A stretch of DNA of 64,000 nt from Leptospira semungkisensis (GCF_004770055.1 NZ_RQEP01000019.1:558001-622000), one strand, 5' to 3'. Positions 28,697 through 37,739 are shown, counted from the stretch's first letter. Translations and numbers: made by a program. Notes: a model not told the origin generated them from the letters alone.

Positions 28697-28699
28697 CAA

Positions 28700-29281
28700 A
28701 TGGTCCAATTGGCAAAGAAAGGTCCCACAAAGAAAGAAAATATTTTGACTGCTGCGATCGGCGTCTTTGGACAGTTTGGATTCCAAAAAACATCAGTGGA
28801 TGATATAGCAGAAGCCGCTCATTTATCCAAGCAAGGTCTCTATCTTCATTTTTCCAGCAAACAGGAAATCTTTTTAGCATCCTTGCAAAAGTACTTAGAC
28901 GATGGATTGATTTTAGTACAAGAAGAACTGACAAAAGCGAATTCATCCCTATACGATCGTCTTCTTGGAGCAATGGATGCTTGGTTCGGTCGCCATTATG
29001 CTACATTCTCTCCGAAATCTTTCGATATTATAAAAACCGGCAATAGTATATCCGGAATTCAAATCGAAAAATACAAGGATACGTTCCGAGCAAAGATAGC
29101 AAAAGCGATAGCAGAATCTACAGAATTTAAGCGGAGCAAAAATGTATATTCGCCAAAAGAGATTTCCCAAGTGCTTTTTCTTTGCGGACTTACTTGGAAG
29201 GAAGAGGATATAACTTCTAGAGCGGATCTCCTGAAAAAGTTCGGTCTCTGCATTCGAGTCTGCTGTCAAATCGAGACTTAA
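28700..29281 (+). CDS. TetR-family regulator
   Basis: A 193-residue TetR protein with a clear N-terminal helix-turn-helix (about 12-55; TSVDDIAEAAHLSKQGLYLHF) and a helical effector domain. The gene stands alone between a terminator and a converging propeller-lipoprotein gene. The inverted repeat just before its start is the likely operator, so autoregulation is expected. Its other targets are not visible. It does not resemble the paired TetR proteins at 23878 and 30872 outside the DNA-binding domain. Confidence 0.82.
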   Translation: MVQLAKKGPTKKENILTAAIGVFGQFGFQKTSVDDIAEAAHLSKQGLYLHFSSKQEIFLASLQKYLDDGLILVQEELTKANSSLYDRLLGAMDAWFGRHYATFSPKSFDIIKTGNSISGIQIEKYKDTFRAKIAKAIAESTEFKRSKNVYSPKEISQVLFLCGLTWKEEDITSRADLLKKFGLCIRVCCQIET

Positions 29282-29421
29282 TTAGAAGTAATATGGATGA
29301 ACAAATCTATACTGCAGATACTAACTTGCCAAAAATTAGAAATATATTAGAGCTTTAGTATAATATTCTAAAATGCAAACCCTTAAGACTAAAGATCTTT
29401 CTAGTCGTTCGGGACTATTTC

Positions 29422-29449
29422 GCCAAGGGAAAAAAGGATCTCCCTTGGC
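29422..29449. terminator. Hairpin between converging genes
   Basis: Perfect 9-bp arms GCCAAGGGA / TCCCTTGGC around a 10-base loop, lying between the tetR stop (29281) and the lipoprotein stop (29484). T-runs are weak, so a two-way terminator is likely by position only. Confidence 0.4.
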
Positions 29450-29483
29450 ATTATAGTTATTTTCTCGAATAAAAGCGGATCGC

Positions 29484-30665
29484 TTATCGGATCCTTCGAA
29501 TTTTGTGGTTCAATCTATCCGCCACGAAAAGACTCGTGCCATCCGAAGTCACATGCATTGGAATATGAAATCTCGCAAAGGCTCCCTTTGCATCCGTATC
29601 ACCAGAAGGGCAAGAGGTAGAATAGCAACCTTGATCAATCGAATCCGGTCCAGCAATCGTGATCACTTGCTTGTCTGAAATGCTGATTCTTCTAATATTA
29701 TGATTATTATAATCCGTAACATATAGATAGGTTCCATCTGAGGTAATTCCGTAAGGAATCCTAAACTCTGCAGCAACACCAATTCCATCCACATAGCCTA
29801 AGGTACCGGAACCTGCAAAAGTGCTTACTACTCTTGATGAGATTTCTATTTTACGAATTGTATAGTTGAGCGAGTCTGTTACGTAAAGATTGGTTCCATC
29901 TGTGGTTACGCTAGTAGGACCATTAAAGGACGCGGCAGCTCCCGTTGCATTTGTATTTCCTGAATATCCAGCCCCCGCGAATGTATATACCGCACTACTA
30001 GAAAGCACCAACCTGCGGATCTTATTATTTCCCCAATCTGCTATATAAAGGTAGGTTCCATCTGTAGCAAGACCCATGGGAACGTTGAAAGATGCGGTAA
30101 GTCCGACCGCATCCACATCCCCGTACATTCCAGTTCCGGCGAGCGTGGTCACTTGCCTTGTTGCAATCTCAATCTTGCGAATTTTGTAATTATAGGTATC
30201 TGAAACATATAGATAGGTGCCGTCGGTTGTGATCCCTCCTGGCATATTGAAAGACGCGTCTGTCCCAACCGCATCCGAGCTACCGTAGGCACCAGAACCT
30301 GCGAACGTGCTTACTTCTCCAGTCGCAATAACTATCTTACGGATCTTATTATTACTTTGGTCGGCTACATAGAGATTGGCCCCGTCAGTTGTAAGCGAAT
30401 ATGGTTCGTAAAATGATGCAGAGGTTCCTGTCCCTTCCCCACTCCCAGAACTTCCTGTACCGGCAAAAGTACTGACTTCTCCCGTCAATTCTAAAGGACA
30501 TGATATAGAGCCACCGACGATCCGTGCATTCGGACAAGAAGATTGAACTCCCGAAGCGAGCAAAAGCATTGAAGAAGAATCGCCTGAGCCGGGCGAACAA
30601 GAAAGTAATAGGAGAAGAAGAATCCCCAAGATAGCACGAAAATACGTTTGAACAAACTGTATCAT
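29484..30665 (-). CDS. NHL-repeat lipoprotein (teneurin-like blade type)
   Basis: A 393-residue lipoprotein with lipobox LLLSC (C23) and about six NHL blades, each with TDGTYLYVAD..N-KIRKI and VSTFAGSG-YG cores. The blade wording differs from the two related propellers at 8433 and 22372, so it is a separate subfamily. It should fold as a six-bladed propeller exposed at the outer membrane or in the periplasm; no enzyme motif is seen. It converges with the lone tetR gene and stands next to the TetX-like regulator pair without shared signals. Confidence 0.8.
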   Translation of the reverse strand: MIQFVQTYFRAILGILLLLLLSCSPGSGDSSSMLLLASGVQSSCPNARIVGGSISCPLELTGEVSTFAGTGSSGSGEGTGTSASFYEPYSLTTDGANLYVADQSNNKIRKIVIATGEVSTFAGSGAYGSSDAVGTDASFNMPGGITTDGTYLYVSDTYNYKIRKIEIATRQVTTLAGTGMYGDVDAVGLTASFNVPMGLATDGTYLYIADWGNNKIRRLVLSSSAVYTFAGAGYSGNTNATGAAASFNGPTSVTTDGTNLYVTDSLNYTIRKIEISSRVVSTFAGSGTLGYVDGIGVAAEFRIPYGITSDGTYLYVTDYNNHNIRRISISDKQVITIAGPDSIDQGCYSTSCPSGDTDAKGAFARFHIPMHVTSDGTSLFVADRLNHKIRRIR

Positions 30666-30871
30666 AAATTATTTATTTACTAATCCTTAAAGTAAGGACT
30701 TTGACCTTATTTTTATACGTTCCTTGAAGCGAAACGTCTTATAATTTCATATCCTAAATAGAATAATTACGGTCAAAAATATCCGATCTAAGAGAAAAAA
30801 GAGGATTGTATTTACAATATTTTAATACAGCTTCGCTTGCTCTAATCGAAAGCAAATCGACCTAATTCCAA

Positions 30872-31432
30872 TCATTCCCCCCATCCATTTTTTAAAATCG
30901 CGAAGAGTGTTTCTAAAGTTTTATGAGGACGAGAAGAATCGCTCGCCCTATAGAATGCATCCAATATAAAATGTGCAATGGATTGCGCCTCTACCTCGCC
31001 CAATTTCGCCTTTGCCTCTTTTTGAAGAACTTTCGCAAGAGAGCTCTCGTATCTCATCGTGATTTGTCTTTCATAAAGAGAAAGCTCCGGGGTCGACTTG
31101 ATAAAACTCCTGAATTCTCTTACAAGCTTGCGATTCATAGAATTGATTGCAGGATTCTTTAATCCGAAATCAAGGAGTGCATCAAGTATCGAAACTCCCT
31201 TTTTTCGAGAGGAAACCGCATGCAGCAATCTCTCTTCCCTTTCGATATCTTCATCAAAGACAAGAGATTCCTTATTCGGAAAATAGTTAAACAAGGTCGG
31301 CACCGAAACATTGGCGAGTTTAGCTATTTGAGCCGTTGTAACCTCATGATAGCCCTTTTCCATAAAGAGCTGGGTTGCCAAATCTGAGATTGCTTTGCGG
31401 GTTTGTTCCTTTTTTTGCTCTCTTAGTCCCAA
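30872..31432 (-). CDS. TetR-family regulator, divergent from a TetX-like monooxygenase
   Basis: A 186-residue TetR protein with helix-turn-helix at about 12-55 (VSVPTLFNYFPNKESL). It is a paralogue of the regulator at 23878-24432 over its whole length. The start is TTG (TTG GGA CTA), supported by AAAAGGA upstream and by alignment with the ATG of the paralogue. It diverges from the flavin monooxygenase gene at 31551, and the shared region holds an 11-bp inverted repeat, so it most likely represses both itself and that gene. Confidence 0.83.
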   Translation of the reverse strand: MGLREQKKEQTRKAISDLATQLFMEKGYHEVTTAQIAKLANVSVPTLFNYFPNKESLVFDEDIEREERLLHAVSSRKKGVSILDALLDFGLKNPAINSMNRKLVREFRSFIKSTPELSLYERQITMRYESSLAKVLQKEAKAKLGEVEAQSIAHFILDAFYRASDSSRPHKTLETLFAILKNGWGE

Positions 31433-31476
31433 AATTGTAAATTCCTTTTAAAATTTCAAAAATTTATGATAAAAAA

Positions 31477-31508
31477 TTTAATTGACTTAAATTTTTTAGT
31501 CAATTAAA
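31477..31508. promoter_or_regulatory. Inverted repeat in the tetR/monooxygenase divergent region
   Basis: TTTAATTGACT (31477-31487) and AGTCAATTAAA (31498-31508) are perfect 11-bp arms around a 10-bp AT spacer, centrally placed between the two divergent starts. Likely TetR operator. Confidence 0.6.
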
Positions 31509-31550
31509 AAATAAAGATCTACGTCTTATATTTAAAAAGGGGATCCAAAT

Positions 31551-32693
31551 ATGAACCAAACAAATCACACTCCAATCGCAATCATTGGCGCCGGACTAGG
31601 AGGCTTAACTCTTGCTCGAGTCCTACATGTTCATGGCATTAAATCTACGATCTATGAAGCCGAGGCTTCAGAACATGCGAGAACCCAGGGAGGGATGCTC
31701 GATATTCACGAAGACAATGGACAGTTAGCACTCAAAGCGGCAGACCTGTTTGAAGAATTTCTCGACATCATTCACGCCGGAGGGCAAGCGACTCGGTTAC
31801 TCGACAAGGAGGGAAATATCCTATTCGACGAGTCAGACGATGGAACAGGCGGGAGACCGGAAGTATTGCGAGGGGATCTTCGACAGATTCTTATCAACTC
31901 CCTTCCTACTGATACAATCCAATGGGGACACAAAGTCAAAGAGACATCTTCACTTGGTGACGGACACCATTTATTAACCTTTGCTAACGGCCTATCAGTT
32001 ACTACTGACCTACTCGTGGGCGCCGATGGCGCTTGGTCGAGAGTTCGTCCACTTGTTTCCGAAGCAAAGCCTGTGTACACCGGGACTTCATTCATCGAGA
32101 CCTATCTTTTTGACAGTGACAACCGTCATAAAGCAAGTGCAGAAATTGTTGGAAGTGGCGCGTTATTCGCTCTTGCACCTGAGAAGGGAATTGTAACCCA
32201 CCGTGAAACCAACGGAGTACTCCACACTTACGTGGCCTTAAGCAAACCTAAGGACTGGATCGAGAAAATAGATTTCTCTGATCCTGCTAAAGCCTTAGTA
32301 AATGTTGCGGACGAATTTAATGACTGGGCTCCTGAATTAAGAGCTCTTATCGCAGAAGGTGAAACGGCTGCGCCTCGCCCAGTTCATTCCCTTCCCGCCA
32401 ATCACAAATGGACTCGCGTGCCTGGAGTAACATTACTCGGCGATGCGGCACATTTGATGGCACCGTCCGGAGAAGGAGCTAATTTAGCAATGTATGATGG
32501 AGCAGAACTTGGGAAGGCAATCGCAGCTCACCCTGGTGATATAGAAGCTGCCTTGCTAGTCTACGAAAAAGAGCTCTTCACTCGCAGTGCATCTGCTGCC
32601 ATAGACGCAGAGGTAATCTTCAAAGCTTGCTATGGAGATAACGCACCGGAAAGCTTACTGGAGTTTTTTAAAAACGTCGAGCCAGCAAATTGA
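31551..32693 (+). CDS. TetX-like FAD-dependent monooxygenase
   Basis: A 380-residue single-domain flavin monooxygenase. It has the GAGLGG FAD motif (13-18), the stretch RTQGGMLDIHEDNGQLALKA (44-63) that closely follows TetX and its relatives, RGDLRQILINSLP (near 105), the DG motif GADGAWSRVRP and the second FAD motif LLGDAAHLMAPSGEGANLAM (near 300). TetX enzymes hydroxylate tetracyclines; many chromosomal relatives have other or unknown substrates, so resistance should not be assumed. AAGGGG precedes the ATG. Paired with a divergent TetR, the gene is probably induced by its own substrate. Confidence 0.82.
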   Translation: MNQTNHTPIAIIGAGLGGLTLARVLHVHGIKSTIYEAEASEHARTQGGMLDIHEDNGQLALKAADLFEEFLDIIHAGGQATRLLDKEGNILFDESDDGTGGRPEVLRGDLRQILINSLPTDTIQWGHKVKETSSLGDGHHLLTFANGLSVTTDLLVGADGAWSRVRPLVSEAKPVYTGTSFIETYLFDSDNRHKASAEIVGSGALFALAPEKGIVTHRETNGVLHTYVALSKPKDWIEKIDFSDPAKALVNVADEFNDWAPELRALIAEGETAAPRPVHSLPANHKWTRVPGVTLLGDAAHLMAPSGEGANLAMYDGAELGKAIAAHPGDIEAALLVYEKELFTRSASAAIDAEVIFKACYGDNAPESLLEFFKNVEPAN

Positions 32694-32722
32694 ATCAACC
32701 GGTATTTAAGAGTCGATGAGTC

Positions 32723-34543
32723 TTAATTATAAAAATGATTCTTGGTTCCGATCTTTTTTATCAGTTTTCTCATCGGCTCATATTCTGGATCAATTGCCTT
32801 CAAGCGATCCAGAAGGTATTTAGCTCTCTCGTGTTCTCCTGCTAAATAGTAGATCTTTGTTAGATTCATCAAACTTTTCCGACTATTTGGATAACGAAAA
32901 TGATAGCATTCTCCTAGATCAGCTGCAAGTTCCAGATTGTTGATCTTACGATTGCTGATAGATGCGATTAGAAAAAGATTATCATTATCCGGGAAATGGT
33001 GAATCTGCTCCTGCGCTATTCTAGCAGCAGTTGCAAAATCTCTCTGTTCAAAAGCTTGCCTAAGAGCGAGATGATTCGTTCGAACATCTTTTTTGTCACT
33101 ATCAGAGAGTTCCGCCTCCTTCTTATCTTCAACATTATACGAAATACTCATTAAGCTAAGATCATCTGTAAGATCTCCTTGTTCTATAAGGAAATCCTTT
33201 ATTTCAAGTAAGTCCCCTCTGCCTTTTCGGACAGCCTTTAGAAAAAGTTCGATATCACCATTTATTTCAGGCAGCCCAGTTTCAGGTTTTCTTATGGATA
33301 TATCGTCCCGTCCGTCAGAACCAATCAGGATCATATCTCCAGGCTTTAGAAGGAATGTCTTCAATGTAAAAACATTCTCAATTCGATGAGCATCGCTTCC
33401 TTCTTGTATAATACGATCGATAATTGGCATGCCAAGTTTACGAATATAAAGTTCTTCCTCTAGGTAACGTGCGTCGCCATCCCGATAAAGAACTGTCCAA
33501 GGATGCTCCGCGTTAATGTAATAGAGAAAGCCTCTCTCTTCGTCGACTAATCCGAAGACGATCGACATAAACATAGAACCATCAAAGGATTCGAAAATTT
33601 TCTGAAAGTCCAAGTAGCATGCTTTAATCCATTGCTCCGGATATTGATGCTGGTATTTCTTTGCTTTGGCCCTCGAAAGGCAGACTCGAAAAACGCTACC
33701 CATGATGATAGCTCCTGCGGCCCCCTGAAGCGATTTCCCCATTGCATCGCCGTTCAGGAAAGTGGTGTAATTTTTTCCACGTAAAGTGATCCGATCCGAG
33801 ATACAAATATCACCGCCTATCTCATGGATCTGATTCTTATAATAAAATTTCTTTCTCTGTTCTATTAGAGATTCTACCTTAACCGAACCTGAATGCTCCT
33901 TTATCTGACTTAAGGGATTGCTGAGATAACTGATCAGAAAATAGTCCTGTTCCTGCATTTCTTTCGCCTTAGTGACTTCACCTAGGGCGGCGGTTAACTG
34001 ATTGGACTTCCGAGAGATCGTCGTTATTAGATAGTAGACAGTCATAGAAACGATCCCGCCGATCGCGACTATGTTGAGCGCATAAAAGATATCTATTAAT
34101 TGCTCTGGCAATCGATGGCCGGAAGGATTTCCAATCAACTTAGGCGAAAAAACGGATCCGACAACCACGAGCATGAAAGCGGTTCCCCAATAAAACGCGC
34201 TGCGTGCCCCCTGATAAATGAATGTAGCAATCACAACCGGAAACATCCAAAGTATGACTCCACTCGCATTTTGATAGCCGCCTAACGCACCCTGCAAGAT
34301 CGGAGGCAGGATAAAATACAATCCGAAGCAGGTAATCATAAATAAATGAAAACCTGCCGGCCCCCTCCACCAATAGTATAGAAGAGTAAGAAGTCCACAA
34401 GCAGAGTAGATAAGCGGGATAATTGCCGCAAGATATAGATCGTATAACCAGTACGTGAAGGACCAGATCGGGACTAACAAAATCGTTACCCCGAACAATA
34501 TGACTAGGGCGCGGCGTTTTAATTCTTGCGATGTATCTATCAC
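32723..34543 (-). CDS. Membrane SpoIIE-type serine phosphatase with TPR tail
   Basis: A 606-residue protein. Six hydrophobic helices (about 12-185) form a membrane sensor, followed by a short coiled coil, a SpoIIE/PP2C phosphatase domain (about 225-470) with EIGGDICIS, LNGDAMGKSLQGAAGAI and GSDGRDD metal-site motifs, and TPR-like helices (about 495-600). Such proteins dephosphorylate anti-anti-sigma factors or related partners. The membrane part is similar to that of the adenylate cyclase at 36398-37564, including the LQ(A/G)(S/A)LGG(F/Y)(E/Q)N segment. It starts with GTG overlapping the stop of the methyltransferase gene (GTGA), so the two are one operon. Confidence 0.83.
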   Translation of the reverse strand: MIDTSQELKRRALVILFGVTILLVPIWSFTYWLYDLYLAAIIPLIYSACGLLTLLYYWWRGPAGFHLFMITCFGLYFILPPILQGALGGYQNASGVILWMFPVVIATFIYQGARSAFYWGTAFMLVVVGSVFSPKLIGNPSGHRLPEQLIDIFYALNIVAIGGIVSMTVYYLITTISRKSNQLTAALGEVTKAKEMQEQDYFLISYLSNPLSQIKEHSGSVKVESLIEQRKKFYYKNQIHEIGGDICISDRITLRGKNYTTFLNGDAMGKSLQGAAGAIIMGSVFRVCLSRAKAKKYQHQYPEQWIKACYLDFQKIFESFDGSMFMSIVFGLVDEERGFLYYINAEHPWTVLYRDGDARYLEEELYIRKLGMPIIDRIIQEGSDAHRIENVFTLKTFLLKPGDMILIGSDGRDDISIRKPETGLPEINGDIELFLKAVRKGRGDLLEIKDFLIEQGDLTDDLSLMSISYNVEDKKEAELSDSDKKDVRTNHLALRQAFEQRDFATAARIAQEQIHHFPDNDNLFLIASISNRKINNLELAADLGECYHFRYPNSRKSLMNLTKIYYLAGEHERAKYLLDRLKAIDPEYEPMRKLIKKIGTKNHFYN

Positions 34544-35385
34544 AGATGAACGATCACTCGCAAAAAGGTAGCAGGAATATAAATGCCTTTATTGTAATTT
34601 AGATTTTGCTGATTCGCAAGCTCTACAAACCTCGTGCGAAGTTCGTCTACTCTATCATTTTTCTCAGCAGCTTCGAAAGCGTTCATCGTTGGTCCGTAAA
34701 ATTTTCTTAGCAACTCGATCAAATCCTCAGGACTTTTATTTTGTGAAATAAAACTATATGTATCTTTAAGCATGGAGATTTTGCCTTCTTTCACTCCAGC
34801 CTTCGCAAAATAATCTATAACATTAGCTTTCATTCCCCAAGTCATCGGGCTAATGAAGCCTTCCGGAGGAGGTGGCGAGAAGGACGCGCTTATCCTGAAC
34901 AACTGAGATACAAACGAGGTCGGATCATTTGGGATCCAGTTTCCCATCACGATACGACCGCCAGGTTTAGTAACACGGACCATCTCGCTTGCAACATCGT
35001 ATGGTTTAGGAGCAAACATTGCACCAAACACTGAAAGAGTTAGATCAAAAGAATGGTCTCTGACTTCTTGTAAATTGCATGCATCTCCTTCTTGAAATTT
35101 CAAATTAGTAAGACCTTCTTCGGTAGCTCTCTGATTCCCCGCCTCTACTAAATTTTTTGCGATATCAATCCCGGTTACTTCCGCTCCTGTTCGAGCAATT
35201 GGAATTGCAGTAGTCCCATCTCCGGACCCTAGATCCAAAACCTGAAAGTAAGATGGGATCTTTAGGTCAGCAACAAGCACCTCTCCTGATTGACGCATTA
35301 AGGCAGCGATCTCTGTAAAGTCGCCCTTCTCCCATAAAGCTCTATTTGGATTTTCTGATTTAGAGTCTAAGATTTGTTTTATCAT
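34540..35385 (-). CDS. SAM-dependent methyltransferase (UbiE-like, class I)
   Basis: A 281-residue class I methyltransferase with motif I VLDLGSGDGTTAIPIA (about 50-65), an acidic end of the second strand (VTGIDIAK), and the post-motif segment VRVTKPGGRIVMGNW. The substrate is not evident. It is the first gene of a two-gene operon with the phosphatase and diverges from the AraC gene at 35547. The methyltransferase at 40584-41432 is of the same size and general type, also next to a regulator, but they are not close copies. Confidence 0.78.
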   Translation of the reverse strand: MIKQILDSKSENPNRALWEKGDFTEIAALMRQSGEVLVADLKIPSYFQVLDLGSGDGTTAIPIARTGAEVTGIDIAKNLVEAGNQRATEEGLTNLKFQEGDACNLQEVRDHSFDLTLSVFGAMFAPKPYDVASEMVRVTKPGGRIVMGNWIPNDPTSFVSQLFRISASFSPPPPEGFISPMTWGMKANVIDYFAKAGVKEGKISMLKDTYSFISQNKSPEDLIELLRKFYGPTMNAFEAAEKNDRVDELRTRFVELANQQNLNYNKGIYIPATFLRVIVHL

Positions 35386-35480
35386 GTAACTATAGATCCT
35401 ATTATAGAGTAGTATATTCTTTCCAGCCTTCCACCCAACTCATAGGGTCGAATAAATTCTCAGTGACAGGATGATTATAT

Positions 35481-35516
35481 TTGCAGATGATGAAAGCTCC
35501 TTGTATAATTCTGCAA
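35481..35516 (+). promoter_or_regulatory. Promoter with 17-bp motif, copy 1 (araC gene)
   Basis: TTGCAG at 35481-35486, a 17-bp spacer and TATAAT at 35504-35509 form a strong promoter. The -10 lies inside CTTGTATAATTCTGCAA (35500-35516), a 17-mer that occurs again at 37602-37618 and, inverted with one mismatch, at 37662-37678. Confidence 0.6.
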
Positions 35517-35546
35517 CCTTGTGTAAAAACTTTACAGGCTCTCGTT

Positions 35547-36365
35547 ATGACAACTAATGCACACACACTCAATCGCCAAGAGAGGATATTTATTTGGGGA
35601 AGTCGCTGCCTGTTCGCGGGATATCTTCCGGATTTAACCTTACGTCGAAGAGCGGCGGCAACAGTTTGTATAAGCTTGGATGGAGAATTTCAAGTTTCCT
35701 TAAATGATACCGATTGGATCAATTTTCGTACTGCATTAATTCCACCCATGATCGATCATTCCATCCGATTCTCGGGACAGTTCTGCGTATTGCTCTTCAT
35801 GGATTTGAGCGGACCTAATTATGAATTCCTAAGAGCGTCTAATGTAGAAAAGGAAAATGAAGGAATTTTTATATACTTAAGGGAGGAAGAACAGCTCTTC
35901 AATAAAATCAATGAGATCCTAGCAACGGATCATGTTTCTGAAGAAGAATTACTAGAGTTGCTAAACCAGATCCCTCCTATCCCAGAGAACGAATCCAGAA
36001 TGCTAGATCCTCGCATTCAAAAGATCGTAGATTTAATCACTGCGATGCCTCACGAAGATCATTCCGCAAAGGACCTGGCTGAATTTGCCGGTATGTCCAT
36101 CTCTAATTTAGAGCATCAATTTAAGAAAGAGGTCGGTATTCCTTTTCATTCTTTTCGGACTTGGTTTAGACTTAAATTAACAGTTTACTCTCTTCTGCAC
36201 GGAATGAGCCATACAGATTCCGCACATAGAGCCGGATTTTTTGACTCCGCACATTTCACACGTACCTTTCGTGCAACATTCGGGCTGCCTCCTTCCGAAA
36301 TATTCAGAAGTACAAGACATCTGAAATCATTTATAGAAGTACCTGCAAGCTACGTGGAAGCTTAA
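35547..36365 (+). CDS. AraC-family transcriptional regulator
   Basis: A 272-residue AraC regulator from the ATG at 35547; the frame extends upstream to 35481, but the promoter lies in that part. The N-terminal half (about 15-120) looks like a cupin-type effector domain; the C-terminal 100 residues hold the two helix-turn-helices (AKDLAEFAGMSISNLEHQF and DSAHRAGFFDSAHFTRTFR). A 17-bp motif over its promoter recurs twice between the adenylate cyclase and the persulfide dioxygenase gene, so this regulator may control those genes as well as itself. Effector unknown. Confidence 0.82.
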   Translation: MTTNAHTLNRQERIFIWGSRCLFAGYLPDLTLRRRAAATVCISLDGEFQVSLNDTDWINFRTALIPPMIDHSIRFSGQFCVLLFMDLSGPNYEFLRASNVEKENEGIFIYLREEEQLFNKINEILATDHVSEEELLELLNQIPPIPENESRMLDPRIQKIVDLITAMPHEDHSAKDLAEFAGMSISNLEHQFKKEVGIPFHSFRTWFRLKLTVYSLLHGMSHTDSAHRAGFFDSAHFTRTFRATFGLPPSEIFRSTRHLKSFIEVPASYVEA

Positions 36366-36397
36366 TCGTTTCTGAATATAAAGAAAATCGCAATCTC

Positions 36398-37564
36398 TTA
36401 TTCGTAGCTCAGATAAGTCGTCATAGTACCCTTACCTTTCACGTCCACTAATCTGCGAATTTCAATTGGAGATCGATCACTCAATAGTTCGTAAGTAGAT
36501 TCAGAAATTTGGATCCTACCAGATATACCATGAGATTCCAGTCGACTAGCGGTATTCACAGCATCGCCCCATAGATCATACGCAAATTTCTTCCGTCCGA
36601 TCACTCCAGCAACGACAGGCCCGGAATGGATCCCGATGCGCATTCTTAAAGGTTTGCCAGATGGATCTTGCAAAGTTTTTACGAACTTTTGCATTTCAAT
36701 TGCCATTTGCATTGCGCTTTCTGCGTGATCTTCATCCCAAATAGGGATTCCTGCAACCGCCATGTATGCATCTCCGATCGTCTTTATCTTCTCCATTCTA
36801 TATTTTTCTGCGATCATATCGAACTGAGAAAATACATAGTTTAGAAAATGGACCAAAGTCTCCGGCGATACTTTTTGGGAAATGACAGTGAAGTTCTCTA
36901 TATCCGCAAATAATATAGAAACCATTTGGTATCCGTCAGCAATCGTAGACGGATTTCGTTTCAATCTCTCTGCTATCGGTTCCGGAAGAATATTCAATAA
37001 AAGATTCTCAGCACGGTCATGCTCTTGCTTGTTCTTTGAAATGAAATAATATAAGCTGAAGAAAGTTAAAGTACCAGCTCCAGCAATATTAATAACGAAA
37101 AACAATATCTGTAAATTATGCGGAACCTCAGGCACCGGCAATTGGAGATACAGTTCCGCCAATCCGCTCAAAATCAGAACGATGAGAAACAATCCGAACC
37201 AGACCAATCCGTGGCGGATCGGAGCGAACGAAAGAGCGCCGAGCGGACAAAGAATCGCCCAAATAATAACGGCTCCTGAATTCTCAAATCCGCCCAAGCT
37301 CGCTTGCAAAAGTACAGGAAGCACTAGGATAAAAAGAAACTGAAGAAATCTGAAAGCCAGATACTTTCCGCTGACAAAAACAAAGAAGAGGCTGAGTAGA
37401 CTCAAAAGAGCATAGCCCCCGGGAATAATAGCCGATTGCGGAAAACCTAATGCAAAATATAAAACGCTCCATAAAAAACCAGCGGCAGTAAATGCTATGG
37501 AAAAATTAATGAGCCCGTCTTTGTGAAGTTTCTCTCGTTCTTTTGTCTTCATATCTGTTACCAC
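36398..37564 (-). CDS. Membrane-bound class III adenylate cyclase
   Basis: A 388-residue protein with six hydrophobic helices (about 18-178) and a class III cyclase domain (about 205-388). Metal aspartates D221 (FADIE) and D265 (TIGDAYM), the transition-state arginine R341 (NTASRLES) and the purine-selecting pair K261 and D330 are present; Lys/Asp at those sites indicates ATP rather than GTP, so the product should be cAMP. The membrane part matches that of the phosphatase at 32723-34543. Start is GTG at 37564 or ATG at 37552. Two copies of the 17-bp motif lie in the divergent region upstream. Confidence 0.87.
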   Translation of the reverse strand: MVTDMKTKEREKLHKDGLINFSIAFTAAGFLWSVLYFALGFPQSAIIPGGYALLSLLSLFFVFVSGKYLAFRFLQFLFILVLPVLLQASLGGFENSGAVIIWAILCPLGALSFAPIRHGLVWFGLFLIVLILSGLAELYLQLPVPEVPHNLQILFFVINIAGAGTLTFFSLYYFISKNKQEHDRAENLLLNILPEPIAERLKRNPSTIADGYQMVSILFADIENFTVISQKVSPETLVHFLNYVFSQFDMIAEKYRMEKIKTIGDAYMAVAGIPIWDEDHAESAMQMAIEMQKFVKTLQDPSGKPLRMRIGIHSGPVVAGVIGRKKFAYDLWGDAVNTASRLESHGISGRIQISESTYELLSDRSPIEIRRLVDVKGKGTMTTYLSYE

Positions 37565-37601
37565 TTCTATTACCTATTGACTAAGTAAAAAAGATTCACC
37601 G

Positions 37602-37618
37602 CTTGTATAATTCTGCAA
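37602..37618 (+). promoter_or_regulatory. 17-bp motif, copy 2
   Basis: CTTGTATAATTCTGCAA, identical to the copy at the araC promoter, in the divergent region between the cyclase and the persulfide dioxygenase gene. Its ends form an imperfect inverted repeat TTGYA-N6-TRCAA. Confidence 0.55.
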
Positions 37619-37661
37619 GTTCTCTAAAAAATCGAACCTTCTCCATAAAATTTTTCTTAAA

Positions 37662-37678
37662 TTGCAGGATTATACAAG
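37662..37678 (-). promoter_or_regulatory. 17-bp motif, copy 3 (inverted)
   Basis: Reads CTTGTATAATCCTGCAA on the minus strand, one mismatch to copies 1 and 2, and faces copy 2 across 43 bp. It lies inside the open upstream extension of the dioxygenase frame, which supports the later start at 37740. Confidence 0.55.
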
Positions 37679-37739
37679 GTGTAAGGACCGGCGCGCTGTA
37701 TATTGCTGCATATACACGTTACTAAGGCATGACCCAAAA

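Noticed and set aside
31551..32693. Calling the TetX-like gene a tetracycline resistance gene
   Set aside because: Family resemblance alone does not show the substrate; many relatives act on other compounds.
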